Positions 23,541 to 34,149 of a DNA stretch of 64,000 bases are shown one piece after another (the first letter of the stretch is position 1; the number at the start of each line of letters is the position of its first letter). The position numbers and the translations under genes were made by a program. The DNA is from Mycocentrospora acerina. Its lineage: Eukaryota > Ascomycota > Dothideomycetes > Pleosporales. The notes beneath the pieces were generated by a model. The model was not told the origin of the DNA. It searched no databases and saw nothing but the letters and a program-made list of their open reading frames with translations. Where the stretch lies: assembly GCA_022701365.1 (NCBI GenBank), contig JAKUHH010000055.1, positions 20,166 through 84,165 of the forward strand. The letters are read 5' to 3'.

Positions 23541-25705
23541 AGCAACAACATAATTAAAGTTAAAAACACTACTTATGTTCCATTGACATATCAAAGCACA
23601 GCAATACATAGCTTCTACAAACTATTTTTTACTACTGAACATAATATAGCTAACCTTTATACAAATCCTACTGGTTTTTAAAATTCAAGTTCATTGTAGC
23701 CTAATAATTTTCTCTAAGATTTGCAAAAATAACGCAACTTTTGTTAAGTTAAGAAGAAGCGCTAAGCTTGCTTGCAAAAAGAATCTAAAGTCTACTGTAT
23801 AGAATATAATAAAGACATAGTATAGATCTAACAGTTAAAGGCTTCAAAAAAATAACAATTTTTATTTTTATTATGTAAAACATTGTTGTTCTAAGCTAAG
23901 AACTTGTTACTAAAGGTTCTATAAAAATAGTTAAGAAAATAGTATTAAATTTTTTAATTATATTTAATAATACTTTTTATTAATTTAGACTTACTAGGAA
24001 AATACTCTTGCATCTATAGGATTGCAGAAGCAGAAGATAAGAAAATTTATAATTATTAGTGTCCTAACTGCGTTTAAAGTACATATTAAAAATGTTAAAA
24101 ATAAGTTATAAGATAAATTAGGAGATGTTAATTTACATTAAAATAAGTAGAGCAACAAGGTAGGCATTATGCTAGGCTTTTTAGTAAATTTTCTTTAAAA
24201 GAACAAAGTCCTAAAGAGTGAATTGTTTTTCTTAGAATTTATTTTTAACATTTATACTTATTAATATGTATAAAATTCTAGTTTTTAAACAGATCTATTA
24301 TTAAAAATACCTTAATTTTTTTTATCTTTAACCTTTTTAAATAACTTGTGATTTATACTTTATTAGAGTCTAAAGCATTTTGCATTGTGTAATTAATTTA
24401 GCTACAATAATCTTTAACAGTAGGGCATTAGTGCTCTTACTAGGAATAAAGCATAGGAAATATAAGATAGATCTCTAAAGTAAACAATATAAATTCTTAA
24501 CTGCATTAAAAACAATTAAAAACTAGATTCTAAATAATAAATTAAAAAGACTAGTAAGAAATTTATTATCTAGTATAAAAATTAAAGATTGTGTTGTGTT
24601 TTTATATAATTAACATTTTTACTTTATTATCTAAAAATATTTTGTAATTTAACTAAAATTAAAAGTAATTAAATCTAAAAATTAAATATATTTTATTAAG
24701 TAAAACAACTACATACAAAGAAAAGAAAGTCTTAAAAGTTTAGTTAGTAATTAAATATTATTAGTATGTTATCTTCTTCTTATTTTTTTAATTTAAGTTT
24801 AAAATAACTTTATTTTTATTTCTAAGAAAGCTAAAGTAAGTAAATAAATCTAAATTACTAACTTAATTAAAATTAATTAACACAAAATTAAAAATATAAA
24901 ATTAAAGAAATACTTTTTTTTAAAAGCTTTTATTTAGATTAAAACTAAATTTTAAATTGCTCTAACAAAATAAGAAGCACTAGTTTTATGAACCTACAAT
25001 TAATCTACTTAAAAATAGTTTGCTAATTTAACTAGAAAATTTAACGCATTTCTCCAGCTCTGTGCGTAATTTGTATTTTTAATCTGCTAAAGTAGCCTTG
25101 CTCTGTACGTCTTTATCCTTGCTTACTGCTATGGCTTATGCTTAGCTTAAGGTGCAGGATTGATAATTAGCGTGGCGATGAGCTCGGCCTTACAATTCTA
25201 CTCTTTTTCTAACGCTCTCTTGCCAAGGTTTGCAAAGCAATCATGAAGCCTAAAATTAGCTTAGTTAAATGAAAAAGGATTTAACTCGTACAAGCTAGGA
25301 AGATTAATTATATTACTAAATCAAAACTTTCTACTAGCGCTTCACGTTAGGGCTTACTAGCATCTAAATATAACTTCTCTCATAATATAATAGATTATCA
25401 CACATTTATTGATTCATTTATAAACTTTCATCCTCAATTTCAAATCATAACTAACAATGGGCTAACCACTACGACTGGCAAACAGGAGAAACTATACCTA
25501 TTGACACAGGCAAGAAGCGAAGAATAGGCTACACTCCCCACCCTACATGACTCAGATAAGTTTTCCAGATATTGTATTAATCTTACTTGTCTATTAAAGT
25601 TAAATAAAATAATGCCTATTGAGATGTAAGTCTATTATGACCATTTTCCTACTAAGCTAAGCTCTTTTATGGCTTAAGAGCGTAGCTTTGTATGGCAAAA
25701 TCTTC

Positions 25706-25822
25706 TGTGAGGGAAAAATTAGGAAGAACTTGTATTATTATTAGGCTTGTCAGACTCAGAGAATATATAGGAGATGAGTGTTCACGTGCTTAGACATGTG
25801 CTCACATACGTTTAGTCTGACA
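25706..25822 (+). repeat. Short TG...CA repeat, family B
   Basis: Shares AGGAAGAACTTGTATTATTA, then AGGAG and GTGCT segments and the ending CTGACA, with the copies at 27222 and 33514. Flanks do not form a clear duplication. Confidence 0.55.
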
Positions 25823-26349
25823 TACCCCCTTAGCTTAAGTGCTGTATAGTAGAGCAGGAGGTGTATAGATAAGCTAATTTTAGAACAAATATAAGTAGAT
25901 AAGCAACTACTCTACAATAGAAGACAAAATTGTAAGAAACATGTCCCTAGCAATGTAGCATTTACAAGCTAGGCTTGCGTTACGTAGGGAATTCTTTGTA
26001 GCAAATTAGGTTAGAAGAGAGCAATTTAAATAAGGCCAGATATTCAATACATAGGATATTAGAGTGCTGAGACAAGTGGGCAAGTTAAAGAGACTTTATT
26101 CTATTGCTTGATGGCATCCTAACTAATATAAAGCCTAATCTAGGGTCTAAATTAAACTGAAACATGTATCGCGTTAGGATTACGAACTGTTACAATAAGG
26201 TTCTATGACCCTGAGTTAGAACTAGAAAGATAAAAACCCTTTAATAGAAGAAACATAGAGGTGAAGCTGTTTAGTAAGGAGCATTACAAAACTACCCTAA
26301 CTTATACTACTATTAGCTGTTAAGATCCTGTCTAAACTAATATAAGACT

Positions 26350-26433
26350 ACAGATTATGCACGATCTGCTATGCTTTAGGTTAAGTTTTAAGGTTATGCT
26401 AACTAAAACAAGTAGTTTGTTAAAACAGACTGT
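26350..26433. repeat. 84-bp repeat with inverted ends
   Basis: Begins ACAGATTATGC and ends AACAGACTGT. An 84-bp relative is at 36827-36910, and similarity extends at least 20 bp further left (CTAAACTAATATAAG). Probably a miniature inverted-repeat element or the tip of a larger one. Confidence 0.5.
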
Positions 26434-27221
26434 AAATAAAATCTAGCTTTAAGTTTGTAATATTTTATTATAAGTATCAATATAAAGATTATTAGTAAGA
26501 GTAAAATCTTTACTAATTCTTAAGGTAAGTGTAGTTGTGTATAACATAGTGTAAATTGTGTAGTTTTAATTTTAGTAGAATTAGTAGAAGATTAATTTTC
26601 CTTACTTTTTATAGCCTTAATTAAATAGGAAAAGTAAATATAATAAATAAGAGTTTAAAACTAAAAACAAGTTTTAATATTTAAATTAACGTAATTATAT
26701 AAAGAAATTAACTTAATTAGATTTCTTATTATATTTTATAATAAGTACAAAATCTATAACTTAATTAAAACCTTACTTAATTTAATATAACATTTTCTTC
26801 TAAAATTAAAGAAAAAGCAGATTTAATATTAATCTTTTGTTTATTTAAGAAAAGGTTACTAAGTAAAGTTATGAATTTAAAATTCTTGTTTAATTAAAAG
26901 ATTCTTATGTACTATGTAAGAAAAAAATTATTATTAAGAAAATATTTAAAAGCTGCTAATCTAGTATAATTTTTATAAAGATAATCTATGTTACATGTTA
27001 AGTTACTACTTATTATTATTTTAATTGCAGAAACTATTATACTTAGTTAACTAAATATAGAAATCTACTCTAGACTTTAATTTAGAAGTTTCTCTTTTTC
27101 TTTCCTTACTTACGCTCTCTTTACTAAAGCCTCAGAATCCTAGTAAAATAGTAGTTGTCATCTTACTACAAAGGATTACCTAATAAAGAGTTTATAAACA
27201 AACAGGTTTTTCTATAGTAGG

Positions 27222-27314
27222 TAGGAGTAAACAAGTAGGAAGAACTTGATTTATTATTAGGAGTACAGGACTTAGAGACAATATAGGAGTTAAGTGCTTA
27301 TATGCAGGCTGACA
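27222..27314 (+). repeat. Short solo-LTR-like repeat, family B, with 5-bp duplication
   Basis: Runs from TAGGAGTAAACAAG to GGCTGACA. GTAGG flanks it on both sides (27217-27221 and 27315-27319). Homologous to 33514-33622. The first dinucleotide TA is likely a mutated TG. Confidence 0.7.
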
Positions 27315-28236
27315 GTAGGCCTTTAGGTTAAGGCTATTGTGGTAAGAAGTTGTTTTGCTGTTACTGTCTCTAATGTTTTCTAAAAAACTTAGCAGTGCTG
27401 TTTGTCCTGCTTTAGTATTAATAATAACATCAACTATAAGGCAAACTTTTTAATTATATAATATATTTATTTTTTAGATTTTTTAATTTAAAAACTTTCT
27501 AACTAGGTAATTAATAGTAAATTAAAAAATACATGCACTAAAATATGCTACTTTATTTCCCTTGCTTATTACCTTAGTAAAAACCTAAAAATAGCCTTTT
27601 CTTAGCTTAAGCTAGTAGTAAGCTAATTATGTTTACTTATGAAAAACTAGACGCTTAGCTTTAATTAGAAACCTAGGTTGCAATTTAATATTACTGTTGT
27701 AACTTTTACTTTTTTCTTTTTCTTTAGCTTTAAAGTATCTAAGTTTTTATTTTAATATAGTTTATTCTTATTGCTTTTGATTTAAGAAGATAATATTAAT
27801 ATAGATCTTATCTCATTTTATTAAATTTAATGCCTTCTTGTATTTACTTTTTAGGTTATTTATTTCTTTTTATTCTCTAGTATCTTAGCGTTAACTTAAA
27901 TTCCGCTCTCATTCTTTAAATACTAACATTATGCGGTTTCTAATAATTTAATTACTACGTTTTTATCTTCTTATTAGTATATTAATTTTTAGACTTCTTA
28001 ACGCAGTTTATCTATTTTAAAATTAAACATTAGCTATTTGAATGTTTCTTAGAAAGTTAAGATGCTATGTACTTTTTAGATAGTACATAGCTTATTGTCT
28101 ATATTTTCTGTGCATTGTCTTACATTATAGCTCTTTGCATGGAAGTATTGAAGATCAAGAAGGTATTTTAATATTTAGCTTGCATTAGTCTCTTCTCTCT
28201 GCCTTAACATATCTATGTTTAGCAAGATTGGTTAAG

Positions 28237-28242
28237 CTTGTC

Positions 28243-28298
<56 letters not shown>

Positions 28299-28320
28299 GT
28301 TGTAGTCGTAGTTGTAGTTA
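28237..28320. repeat. AGT trinucleotide microsatellite
   Basis: About a dozen uninterrupted AGT units, then interrupted units with TTG and TCG changes towards 28320. Confidence 0.9.
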
Positions 28321-28774
28321 ATAATGTAGTAACTAGATTTAGTGCTATCTTGCTATGTCGGCTTGCTTTCTTTAGAAATATAGATAGTAGCATATAAAGC
28401 TACAGGCTTGCTTAAGGCTTTGCTAATAGACTAGATATTTCCTCTATATAACAGTGTTTCTCTACTCTCTTCAATAGGTTACTTAATTAAGTTTTATTAA
28501 CGTTTTCTTCGTTTTCTTGTTTTTCTTAAATCTACTATCAGCCATTAATTACAATCTTCATTATCTGGTATTTAGTTAAATAATAAGCCTTAAAGTATGT
28601 TATTAACATATCTTTTTAACTTTAGCTTCTAAGAGTAAGATAACTGCTTAGGTTTCTCATACTTTTAAAGGGGATCTTTTCAAATCGTTTAGTATTTATC
28701 TTAATACTGTAATCAGCATTTAGTATTATTATTGTAGTATCCCTTTTTTTTCTACTACAGTTAAATACTGTAGT

Positions 28775-29062
28775 TGTAATGAAGCAAGTAAGAAGAGAGT
28801 CATCTGAGTAGGGTCAGAGTGTTCATAACAAGGCATATGGGAGTGCTGGGACTAGAGGGTATACTAAAGACACTATACTCTACACCTATAGGTCGTGTGT
28901 AAAAATGATACAGAAAAACTAGTCTAAAAAGCTTTATAACCTGCAACCTTATATACCCCCTTCCTAGTGATTACTTTCCGGGGCGTGTACGTAACGGGTA
29001 GCTTTCGGATAGGTGTCGGTTGGCTCAGGGGTAAACTGGGGTTTGAAGTTGTGAACATTACA
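28775..29062 (-). repeat. Solo LTR, family A
   Basis: 288 bp from TGTAATGAAGCAAG to GTGAACATTACA, same orientation as the copy at 11785. The left flank is GTAGT but the right flank is AATAA, so the target duplication is lost. Its right end is only 66 bp beyond the stop codon of the carotenoid-oxygenase-family gene. Confidence 0.8.
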
Positions 29063-29128
29063 AATAATTACAAAAAAGCTTTTCTATTGCTACTACATAG
29101 ACCTAGCCTGAAGTTAGAGCTGCAGACT

Positions 29129-30718
29129 CTAAAGCTTTTCCCTAAGGTGTTCTAAATCTTGCTGAGGAAGATTCCAAGTCATATGGTGAAGTGAGGGAGG
29201 GGCAACCAGCGGCTTTCCATTCAACTCCCTTGCATCAACCCAGTTGCCATGGATCTGAGCTCGCATACGCATAGGCAATTCCAGCACAGCCACAGGAGTC
29301 TCAAAGTCCTTCGTATCGAGGATTACAACGTTGGTAAGGTTGACATCGAGGCGATCAACGGCAAATATTACGTAGCCATCACCTTCAGGGGCGTCGTCGG
29401 AGCGAGGAATGAACAAAGGCTCTTGGCATCGGCATTGAGGCCCAGGAGAGTAGATCTTCAACTCACCAGTGCTCTTGATAAGCATTGCAGTAGCATTCAG
29501 CCCTTGGTAGATAGGCTTGTTGAGAGTTTTTGTAGTCTCAGAGTGAAACACATTCATAAAGACGTGATTATACTGTCTGCAGTGGAATCGCTCGTCAATT
29601 CTGCAAAACTCATTCGGAATGTCAACGAGGACCACCGGAGCGGAGATTTGCGTGTCTGTGGGCTGGCTTGGGTCGATCTCGATGGTAACCAAGTCGATCA
29701 ACGTTTCTTTGGGATGCGGTGCCCGGTCCTGCCTGGTCCAGAAGGGAAAAATGGCATGATGCGGCAAAGTACCGTCAAAGAATATCTTACCGCCCGCTTC
29801 CCAGGCGCCTGCCGTGTGTACGATTTCGGAATTGACAGGGTAGGTGTAGCTGCGTTGTTCGTATGGTTTCCAACCTGAACCTACCAGAGGGGACGCTGGA
29901 CGTCTCGGAGATACTATAAACGTAGCGTCCCGCTTAGTATCCCATACCACATACGATTCGCCTGGTTTCCTATTTTCATTAGGGCCGACGGGCCACTGAC
30001 AGAAAACGATCCAATTGTCGGTCATGGCTATGTCGTGGACTGGACCTGGCAGAGCTTGCTTGATGAGGTGTTCATTCTTGACGATCCCTTGGCGATTGAC
30101 CGAATAGGAGGTAATTTCCATCTTTGGGAAGTTAAGACTGAAGGTGACTAGTTCATCAACATGAGGGTCGACGTGTGGATGCGCGGAGAAGGTAGGGGTG
30201 ACGATTTGATTGCCAAATGGATCTGTTCCAGTGGTCTCAAGCGTATCAGGATCCATACTTGAGGCTGGGTAATTCTCTGAAAGCGCAAGCAATCGTCCAG
30301 CCCAGTAAATGACGTTTGTGTTGCTCGTCGTGCTCAAGACAGCACGGATGCACGGGTGCTGACCCAACGGTTCGTTTAGAAGGTCCGCCCAGATACTTTT
30401 TCCTATGTTTCTCTCGAGCTTGTACCGGTCATTCTGGACGTAGCGAATTTTGAAGTCAACTTTGCCTTTGTGGATTCGGAAAGCGCTGACACAGCCATGG
30501 CCTTCAACGGGACTGAATGCTTCAGGAGCCGGCGTAGCTTGATCTTGGGCGACTCGATAAAATGTCCCGTCAATGCTATCGGGAATTGTGCCTCGGACCA
30601 TAACATTCTCAATCTCTCCTTCTAGACGTATTGGTATGTCATACCCAGCCAGGTCTTCTGTAAAAGACCACTTCGACAGTAGTTTCTCGGCTCCTTTGAT
30701 TGGTCCAGGTGTTGTCAT
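29129..30718 (-). CDS. Carotenoid cleavage oxygenase family enzyme (carotenoid/stilbene dioxygenase-like)
   Basis: Single uninterrupted exon of 529 aa, the normal family length. The four iron-ligand histidines expected of the seven-bladed propeller fold are present: His180 (FSAHPHVDP), His228 (GPVHDIAMTDN), His301 (EIVHTAGAWE) and His490 (RAQIHGNW). A second-shell glutamate is likely at 376 (IDERFHCRQYNH). The N-terminal GTIPDSIDGTFYRVAQD is the usual family opening. No signal peptide or membrane segment, so probably cytosolic. Such Fe(II) enzymes cleave C=C bonds of carotenoids or of stilbene/phenylpropenoid aromatics with O2. The short length and the lack of retinal-synthesis genes nearby do not decide between them. 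It lies 7.4 kb from the PKS, separated by repeats, so cluster membership is uncertain. No RIP damage. Confidence 0.92.
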   Translation of the reverse strand: MTTPGPIKGAEKLLSKWSFTEDLAGYDIPIRLEGEIENVMVRGTIPDSIDGTFYRVAQDQATPAPEAFSPVEGHGCVSAFRIHKGKVDFKIRYVQNDRYKLERNIGKSIWADLLNEPLGQHPCIRAVLSTTSNTNVIYWAGRLLALSENYPASSMDPDTLETTGTDPFGNQIVTPTFSAHPHVDPHVDELVTFSLNFPKMEITSYSVNRQGIVKNEHLIKQALPGPVHDIAMTDNWIVFCQWPVGPNENRKPGESYVVWDTKRDATFIVSPRRPASPLVGSGWKPYEQRSYTYPVNSEIVHTAGAWEAGGKIFFDGTLPHHAIFPFWTRQDRAPHPKETLIDLVTIEIDPSQPTDTQISAPVVLVDIPNEFCRIDERFHCRQYNHVFMNVFHSETTKTLNKPIYQGLNATAMLIKSTGELKIYSPGPQCRCQEPLFIPRSDDAPEGDGYVIFAVDRLDVNLTNVVILDTKDFETPVAVLELPMRMRAQIHGNWVDARELNGKPLVAPPSLHHMTWNLPQQDLEHLREKL

Positions 30719-32904
30719 GTTGCAAAGAAGAGGCTGTTAAAGCTACGGCAAATAATAGGCTGGAAAAAGTATCGCAAATTCTTAACTTGCACAGAACAAA
30801 TGCGAAGGAAAGAGGTTCAAGGCGTAGTAAACTGCACGAAACGACCTGCGTGATATTTCAACACTTTAATTACTCCTAGCCAAGTGTTTTAGCCAACAAA
30901 CCCCAGGAAAATGGTTACCTCTTGCCTGGATATCCCGGATGCTGCATTGTGGTAGCTTAAAAGTCATGACGATATCCTGCAGCATCATCCAGATTAGAAT
31001 TACCCCACTTCATCATTAGTGTGTGATAGTTGAGTGCGGGGAGAGACCAAGGATAACAACTGTCGAATGAGAGTTAAGACATTCGATGCACTCTTTGAGC
31101 CTTACGTATACCACTGTGCTATGCAAGCCAAAAAGGTTACTATGATCTATAATCTGATAGATCCTCAGGTTAAACCATTTCCTGACAAAAGACTCAGCTA
31201 GGGCTTCTGCTAAATGTTAGTTCTGATAACCACCATAAAAGGTAAAAGAGGCACGTGATCGTCTGTAACAACAGGAGGCTAAAGACAAGCAACAACGAAT
31301 TCAAAAGGTTGAGATAGCAAGGCTTCGTTAAAAAAGAGCTATTAAAATACGGGTAGGCATGAGAAATGGAGACTATAATCATCTGTGACGAGCTAGCCTG
31401 AGCATTGTCAAAGTTAAAAATTATCATCCCCCTGTCAAAATTCCGTACAAAGATACTATAAGTTTTTTTAATAAGTAGCCAATTGCCTTAAAAGACATGC
31501 CATAATATACGAGTAACAGGTCTCTTTTAATACATGACTTACTTAAGTTACCATGACTCGTCCAAATTTCAGAACAACAGCTTCTAAACAACTAATTCCC
31601 GAATTATCGTCCTCTTCTGCTGGTCTTGATATTCGCCTGCAACGCGTCATCAGCCATGCCTTCATACGACTTCACATTCCACCACCCACTGCAATGCCCT
31701 CCAATAGTGCTAATGATGTTCTAATATGGCAGGAGGATAAATGGGCCCTAAAGCACAGGGTGGTAAGATGCTCCATTGTCGTACGAAATCCGCAGTCGAA
31801 TTTCGTAACAAAAATAACTTCCGCTTTATGATTGCTCGCACTCTGCACAACCAAATCCGTCGCTAGAATGCGTTAGTAAAGGATTTAAAATTAGGAGATA
31901 AAGAGTACATATGTCTTTGCACCTGTCTGCAAAACTTCAAATTTAGAATTAAAGCTTAGATAGTCTGTAGCAAGAACAATAGATAGCTACTGCTTCCTCT
32001 AGTTCTTTTTAGATAACTATACCTGACTTGCGTGCAAGGTAGTAACCAAAGATGTGGCCTGTACATTACTCTATTGTAAACTTAATAAAGCCTCGCTAGA
32101 TTCCTATGTACCTTTTAAGATGCCATTTCTCAAGTTTTTGTTACAATTAAGTTCTCTGACTCTTAGGCTAGAACCAGAAATGTATAAACCCCTTGAATAA
32201 TGGAATATATAGACTTAGCCATTCCGTAAGGTGTATTAACGTGACAAGCTTAACTCATAGCATAGTAAACTGGGGCACATATTAAGTAATCTTAACTTCT
32301 AGCATTGAAAGCTAAGAGAACAACATTATATCTAATAAGCTTGCTTAATCAGTACTTATGATTTGCAACGGACTTGCTAGATTGACATATTATTTATATA
32401 AACAATAGAAACACTATTCTAAGAAAGATATGTTAAACCATATTATTTAAAATACTTATTTCTCTTATCTTTTTAATACAGCGTAATACTAACATGCGCA
32501 TAAAACAAACTTTGTTTTCTTAAACGTACTCTATGCCTGAAAACCTTACTAAATTATATCTATTATAACACTTTTGACTGAAGGTTTGTTAATTACAAAA
32601 AACAAGTATCCAAAAGGATCTTAACAGTCACATTGTCTCACTAGAATGAATAAAGAGTGGGTCACATAACGTTATGTTAGTTATGCTAAGCGGTAGTACA
32701 AGTTTAAAGGAGTGACGCGAGTGGGGCGTATAATAGGTCACATTGCTTCCGGAATCCAAGCTTTGGCCATTTCCTCTAACAAGGAAGCTATTGGAAGACG
32801 TAGAGTTGAAGCGAAAGTAACCTGTTAAGGAGCGATTTATCGCCAAGGCTGCAAAGCTTACGGACCCATGCTAGATTAGTCCTTAGAATGAGTGCATAAA
32901 AAGC
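30719..32904. other. Intergenic region with eroded element scraps
   Basis: Includes the promoter side of the carotenoid-oxygenase gene (start 30718) and a transposase-like scrap at 31230. A 92-codon open frame at 31553 and a 72-codon frame at 32628 (minus) have no recognisable domain and I do not call them genes. Confidence 0.45.
31230..31370 (+). pseudogene. Probable C-terminal scrap of a fungal DDE transposase
   Basis: In one frame a charged coiled-coil stretch (EARDRL, stop, QQEAKDKQQRIQKVEIARLR, stop, KRA) resembles the lysine/glutamine-rich tails of pogo-like transposases. Two in-frame TAA codons fit RIP. Nothing recognisable flanks it. Confidence 0.3.
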
Positions 32905-32985
32905 TCTAACGTGTTTTATAAGCAAGTGACGTGTACAAGCAAGTGACACACCTTACTAAACTTGCGCACCTCTCCTATCTTAATT
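32905..32985 (+). repeat. Isolated transposon end related to the inverted ends at 10659/12958
   Basis: Contains two AAGCAAGTGAC subrepeats followed by CCTTACTAAACTTGCGCACC. It is better preserved than the two ends at 10659 and 12958. No partner end was found to the right, so the element is truncated. Confidence 0.55.
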
Positions 32986-33513
32986 TACAATAGATCTACA
33001 AAACATTACTTAATTACTTATTATGAATCAGATATCTAATTTCCTCTCTTTCCTATCTACAATAGGCGACCTAATTAAAGTGTTGAGTAGATTAATCAGA
33101 CAAGGAACACTAATTTTATGTTAATTAATTAGACAACTTTAACCCTGACTGTTATTTCAAGATTAGTGATACTATTGCTGATTTTTGCTGCTCCGTGCGC
33201 TTCTGTCACCCCTGCTATCTGATTTTTGACCACTTACGTTTGGCAGTGCACAGCACGAGCCACATCTTGCGAATCGCGTTGTGTTGCGTTGTGTTGTGTC
33301 GCGTAATCTATAGCTGCTGTCAGACTTATAGCTAGCACTGTGTGTGCTATGCACCTAGAAACTAAAGTATAGAAGGCTAAGCTATTCTAAAAACTTGTGT
33401 ACTACATAGGTAAGCTGCATTGTTTCCTAGTCTGTTAAGTCTGTAATATTGCGCTGCCCCTTAGCTGTGTAGTAAAGCACTTTAGCAAATCCTAAGTTTA
33501 CTTATACATAAAG

Positions 33514-33622
33514 TGTAAGTAAACAATCAGGAGGAACTTGTTGTATTATTAGGAGTATAGGACTTGGAGACTATATAGGAGTTAAGTGCTTGCACCCGTG
33601 CTCTCTCAGGCGTAGGCTGACA
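33514..33622 (+). repeat. Short solo-LTR-like repeat, family B, with 5-bp duplication
   Basis: 109 bp, starting TGTAAGTAAACAATC and ending GGCTGACA, flanked by TAAAG on both sides (33509-33513 and 33623-33627). TG...CA ends with 5-bp duplications suit an LTR, but the length is very short. Confidence 0.75.
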
Positions 33623-33791
33623 TAAAGAGTAACTGCGCTAGCCTGCTTTAAGCATAGGAAGCTGTTAACCTCTATTCTTATCCTATTAAACTCTGCAACA
33701 AAGCTAATCTTGCTAACTAGGTCCCTCTACTAGTAACTAGCAAACCTATCTCTTACCTCCCTGTCTCTAGAGGGTTCTATTGTTAGTATAC

Positions 33792-34080
33792 TGTAACGTT
33801 CACAACGTCACATCATATCATTACCCCTAAGTTAACTAACACCTATCTAATAGCTACCTAATTTGTACTTGCCTTAGATAATAACTCTAAGAAGGGATAT
33901 ATAAGAGAGGCAGTCTATATAGCTTTATAGAGTAGTTTTTCTGTATCTTTTTATATAAGACCTATAGGTGTAGAGAATAGTATCTTTAGTATATCCTCTA
34001 GTCCTAGCACTCTTATATGCCTAGTAGTAGACACTTTAGACCTTATTTAGATTACTCTTTTTTATCCTGTATTATTATAT
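33792..34080 (+). repeat. LTR, family A, with probable TATAC target duplication
   Basis: Begins TGTAACGTTCACAACGTCAC. Its last ten bases, TATTATTATA, equal the fully C-to-T/G-to-A converted form of CGTCGTTACA. TATAC precedes it (33787-33791) and recurs at 34081-34085, one base after the expected end. This favours a solo LTR, although gag-pol sequence of the same orientation follows, so a 5' LTR is not excluded. Confidence 0.75.
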
Positions 34081-34149
34081 TATACAGAAAAACTTGTCCT
34101 AGCTAGTAATAGCCTTTAAATAATATTACTACTTATTTTATTTAAATTA

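Larger units (their letters stand above)
23541..28774. other. A+T-rich, RIP-like repeat block without identifiable genes
   Basis: Stops in all frames and strong TA enrichment. Apart from the short repeats listed separately (25706, 26350, 27222, 28237) I see no coding sense. Two less A+T-rich islands (about 25040-25260 and 25680-26170) are probably remnants of further elements. Confidence 0.6.

Noticed and set aside
29249..29878. 209-codon open frame on the plus strand
   Set aside because: Antisense shadow of the carotenoid-oxygenase-family gene; no domain, and the minus-strand gene is clearly real.
31553..31831. 92-codon plus-strand frame
   Set aside because: Low-complexity start, no domain, and surrounded by element scraps; insufficient support.
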